From UBA9926 sp913052075 (GTDB lineage: Bacteria; Pseudomonadota; Gammaproteobacteria; Pseudomonadales; Azotimanducaceae): a stretch of 34,088 nt of DNA. Under the pieces are notes generated by a model that had not been told where the DNA came from, did not search any database, and worked only from the letters and a program-made list of their open reading frames with translations. The stretch lies in assembly GCA_913052075.1 (NCBI GenBank), contig CAJXDD010000007.1, forward strand, positions 1 through 34,088. Direction: 5' to 3'. Position 1 is the stretch's first letter. Every line of letters begins with the position of its first letter. A program made the position numbers and the translations under genes. Of the stretch, positions 31,945-34,088 are shown piece by piece.

Positions 31945-32451
31945 ATGTCTCTAGCTTCGTTGACGGACTTTTTGTCGGCCAACCCACAATTAGGGTTGGT
32001 GATGATTGTTGGTCTGGGTTTCATCGAAGCGTGTCCGGGTATCGGGCTTTTTGTTTCCGGGGTTATTCTATTTGGCGTCGCAAGCTTCCTTTTTGTCGAG
32101 GATCTTTTTTCGATCGTTCAGATTGTTCCTTGTGCAATGCTAGGGGGGTTCCTCGCTGATCAGTTTGGATATTGGCTAGGGCGAAGACTCGGTCCAAATC
32201 TCAAAGAGTCCACGATGATGCGTCCTCATGCCAGTCGATTGGATCGCGCCGAGATATTAATCAGGAGGTTCGGTCCTCTGGCTGCGGTTGGCGGCCGGTT
32301 TCTTACGATGATTCGAAGTGTCGTGCCACTTTTGCTTGGGATGGCGGGACTCAGCTGGCCTCGCTACTTGCTCTGGGATTTGATCGCAGTGTCTATCTGG
32401 GGGCTGGGTTTTGTGCTGTTATTGGGTGGCTTAAGCTGGCTGCTTGGCTGA
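31945..32451 (+). CDS. DedA-family (VTT-domain) membrane protein
   Basis: The 168-residue inner-membrane protein shows the DedA pattern: GLGFIEACPGIGLFVSGVILF (re-entrant region with the functional Glu and Pro), MLGGFLADQFGYWLGRRLG, and RFGPLAAVGGRFLTMIRSVVPLLLGMAGLSW with the conserved GRF.x.R...P. It is shorter than E. coli DedA/YqjA (about 220), so helices at one end may be missing. DedA proteins act as undecaprenyl-phosphate or lipid flippases in recent work. It begins one base after queC, so it is likely co-transcribed. Confidence 0.87.
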   Translation: MSLASLTDFLSANPQLGLVMIVGLGFIEACPGIGLFVSGVILFGVASFLFVEDLFSIVQIVPCAMLGGFLADQFGYWLGRRLGPNLKESTMMRPHASRLDRAEILIRRFGPLAAVGGRFLTMIRSVVPLLLGMAGLSWPRYLLWDLIAVSIWGLGFVLLLGGLSWLLG

Positions 32452-32500
32452 TTTAGCTAGCTAGCCCCTGGTCAAATCCGAAAAGGAATTAAATGGAAGA

Positions 32501-32576
32501 TGGTGGGCCGTGCTGGATTCGAACCAGCGACCAATTGGTTAAAAGCCAACTGCTCTACCAGCTGAGCTAACGGCCC
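32501..32576 (-). tRNA. tRNA-Lys(UUU)
   Basis: Read on the minus strand, a 76-base tRNA: acceptor arm GGGCCGT/ACGGCCC, D-arm with GCTCAGCTGGTAGAGC, anticodon loop CTTTTAA (anticodon TTT), TPsiC arm GCTGGTTCGAATCCAGC, discriminator A and an encoded CCA at 32503-32501. All stems pair. tRNA-Lys follows queC in pseudomonads too, but here it is on the opposite strand to queC-dedA. Confidence 0.97.
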
Positions 32577-32587
32577 CGAGAACGCGA

Positions 32588-32615
32588 ATCATACCGGTTC
32601 GAAGCCAAAACTCAA
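32588..32615 (-). promoter_or_regulatory. Promoter of tRNA-Lys
   Basis: On the minus strand TTGAGT, 16 bases and TATGAT lie 11 bases before the tRNA 5' end. The -35 overlaps the stop codon of the ATP-grasp gene upstream, so the tRNA promoter is embedded in that gene's end. Confidence 0.55.
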
Positions 32616-33541
32616 GGACTGATTAGGCCAAGCGCGTTTAGAACTGTGGTTCCGCTGATAGGCTCTCCAAGTGCGAGCAATGTGCCGAGCCCTCCTGGAT
32701 TGACGACGTTGATTTCGACGACATAGGGGTAAACCAAGTCTATTCCAATAAAACGAGCGCCCCCGTTCATACTATATTTGGCAACCGCGTGGCAGAGGAT
32801 TTGCTCATCGGCGCTAAGAAGTGCGAGTGATGGCGTTGCACCTGCGGCGAGATTGGTTCGATGGTCCAGTTTCCCTTGCCGTTCATAGCAACCAACAATT
32901 GAATCATCCGCCATCAATACACGTTTTTCGCCATGCTCAATATTAGGAAGCCATGACTCAAGCAGCCGAAAAGAGTGTCCGGCCGATGGCATCTCGTGCT
33001 CGATGATGGCGTTCGAGTTGGGGTCACCCGACTGGATTTTGTAAACGCTTCTGCCATGACTCTCAGCAGGGGGTTTGAATATCCAAGTGCCTGGGCGATC
33101 GAGGGTGTGCTTGATGCTGGCTGGGTCAGATGAGGCAACGCGAGATGGCTGATCGATCGATTCAGGTAACGATGCCAGCGCGTATTTGCTATTGAGGTGG
33201 AGAAGCGCATTGCAGTTGTTGATGAGCTTAGATTGGGGTACCAAGTGGAGGAGTTGGATCTTGTCCAAAAAGGTCGACCGGTGTCCTAGAGATAGTACCC
33301 AAATGGTTTCGAAATCTGACAACGATAGATTGCTAGAGGCTTCGTAACTCGCTAGTGAAGCGCTGTTCGTTAAGATGCTTCCTCTTACAAGAACGGCTCG
33401 GCCTGACAGCTCGAGCGAATCAATTATTCCCCAGGCGACTTGGATGTTTGCCTTGATCGCTGCCTCGGTGAACAACTGGAGGTTGGACCGAGGGTCCTCT
33501 GGCTTTTCATGAATAAGAAACAAGATGCTCACGGCACGCAT
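32612..33541 (-). CDS. ATP-grasp protein, divergent glutathione synthetase (GshB)-like
   Basis: The 309-residue protein has an ATP-grasp fold resembling prokaryotic glutathione synthetase: a pre-grasp domain (residues 1-~115), SKLINNCNALLHLNSKYAL, ATP lysine WIFKPPAESHGRSVYKIQ, RTNLAAGATPSL near the GshB-type RxNLAAGG, and GIDLVYPYVVEINVVNPGGLGTL where GshB has GxDVIGxxxTEINVTSPTG. The PPxxxHGRSV loop departs from the usual GshB PLxGxGGxxV glycine-rich loop, and the PTG in the C-terminal motif is PGG. It is therefore an ATP-dependent ligase, but its substrate may not be gamma-glutamylcysteine. It is divergent from nadA and upstream of tRNA-Lys. Confidence 0.75.
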   Translation of the reverse strand: MRAVSILFLIHEKPEDPRSNLQLFTEAAIKANIQVAWGIIDSLELSGRAVLVRGSILTNSASLASYEASSNLSLSDFETIWVLSLGHRSTFLDKIQLLHLVPQSKLINNCNALLHLNSKYALASLPESIDQPSRVASSDPASIKHTLDRPGTWIFKPPAESHGRSVYKIQSGDPNSNAIIEHEMPSAGHSFRLLESWLPNIEHGEKRVLMADDSIVGCYERQGKLDHRTNLAAGATPSLALLSADEQILCHAVAKYSMNGGARFIGIDLVYPYVVEINVVNPGGLGTLLALGEPISGTTVLNALGLISP

Positions 33542-33683
33542 TGTGGTCTAAACGTTGAGTCAATAACATAGGGCTGTCCTAGGGTATGTCGCGTAACTTA
33601 AAAATTGAGCAGGTTGGTAGGGCTGGCTAAGGCAGGTCCGTTTAGAAAGACATTGTGTATGTTGAAGGTGGCGCTAGTTTGAG

Positions 33684-33803
33684 CTGAGGAGAGTTTACTT
33701 ACTAAGGGCTATTCACATGCTAAAGGCTTCTCGTTGGCTAAAGGCTTTCTTGGTAGCCAGGGACTTGTTAATGAGGGGTAGGCTCCCAAATCGGCTGAAG
33801 GCT
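33684..33803 (+). repeat. Degenerate tandem repeats of ~18-19 bp before nadA
   Basis: The unit C-T-(A/G)-A-(A/G)-G-G-C-T occurs as CTAAGGGCT at 33702, CTAAAGGCT at 33720 and 33738, and CTGAAGGCT at 33795. The first three steps are exactly 18 bp; the last is 57 bp, three steps of 19, with a partial unit (AGGCT) at 33780. Weaker copies lie at 33684 (CTGAGG) and 33627 (CTAAGGCAG, 57 bp before). No gene is seen in this 295-base gap (33542-33836). Confidence 0.55.
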
Positions 33804-33836
33804 CCTTATCTGACCTAACAAAAATGAGAGTGGAAG

Positions 33837-34088
33837 ATGGCGGAACGTGAAATAGAGCGGGATTTAGTGGCGAGTAACGCAGAAATCACTGTGGGTGAAA
33901 CTGAGCGGCTTCGCGATGAAATCAAGCAAGCGCTGACCCGTCTCAATGCAGTCTTAGTCGCACATTACTACACAGATGAAGCAGTGCAATCCCTCGCCGA
34001 AGAGACTGGGGGTTGTGTTGCTGATTCCCTGGAGATGGCGAGATTTGGGGCTTCGGTAGCGGCTGAGACTATTGTAGTGGCTGGCGTG
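33837..34088 (+). CDS. nadA: Quinolinate synthase NadA, 3' truncated by the window
   Basis: The first 84 codons are present. NadA condenses iminoaspartate with dihydroxyacetone phosphate to quinolinate for NAD synthesis, and carries a 4Fe-4S cluster. The family pattern begins at residue ~38: LTRLNAVLVAHYYTDEAVQSLAEETGG and VADSLEMARFGASVAAETIVVAGV, with Cys near residue 64. The N-terminal ~35 residues are polar and variable. The ATG has GAGAGTGGAAG before it. The degenerate repeat array lies directly upstream and may carry its regulation. Confidence 0.93.
   Translation, partial: MAEREIERDLVASNAEITVGETERLRDEIKQALTRLNAVLVAHYYTDEAVQSLAEETGGCVADSLEMARFGASVAAETIVVAGV

Overview
The window looks like a chromosomal segment of a gammaproteobacterium, probably an uncultivated marine lineage. 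This rests on the syntenic block fmdB-aspS-yebC-ruvCAB-tolQRAB-pal-cpoB-queE-queC-tRNA-Lys, which is arranged much as in Pseudomonas and relatives, on a RhlB-type helicase, MiaE and a type II ArgC, and on a mixed base composition. No phage, IS element, CRISPR array or rRNA was seen. The taxonomic placement is inferred from gene order and protein resemblance only.

Layout. 1-81: the last codons of a membrane protein, probably a TRAP transporter large subunit. 82-918: a long non-coding stretch ending in a well-formed nitrogen-control region: two NtrC-like sites 32 bp apart and a near-perfect sigma-54 promoter before the ammonium transporter amtB, which ends at a strong bidirectional terminator. 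2305-5939 (minus): a tight five-gene run read as rhlB-like helicase, cupin, DUF2237, halohydrin dehalogenase-like SDR, GNAT. 6053-8216 (minus): argC followed by a MocR-type aminotransferase. 8351-10820 (minus): esterase, miaE and a glycosyltransferase, joined by two TGATG overlaps. 10981-15205 (plus): alpha-methylacyl-CoA racemase-like, propionyl-CoA synthetase-like, SDR and ABM-domain genes in an overlapping operon.

15387-19780 holds single genes: ArsC/YfgD-like, a TlpA-like lipoprotein, proS, a GFA-family protein and an HU-like protein. 20182-29524 is the core block: an FmdB zinc ribbon, aspS, yebC, the Holliday-junction genes ruvCAB and the Tol-Pal envelope genes, closed by a hairpin terminator. 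ybgC, usually first in tol operons, is missing and only a 25-codon ORF fills its place. 29799-32451 carries cpoB, two queuosine/7-deazaguanine genes (queE, queC) and a DedA-family gene. A tRNA-Lys(UUU) and an ATP-grasp gene lie on the minus strand, followed by a degenerate ~18-19 bp tandem repeat and the 5' part of nadA, cut by the window end.

The most notable item is the SDR at 2853-3530. It lacks the usual SDR nucleotide-binding and Tyr-x3-Lys signatures and instead fits both diagnostic motifs of halohydrin dehalogenases exactly. The nitrogen-control architecture before amtB and the repeat array before nadA are the strongest non-coding signals.
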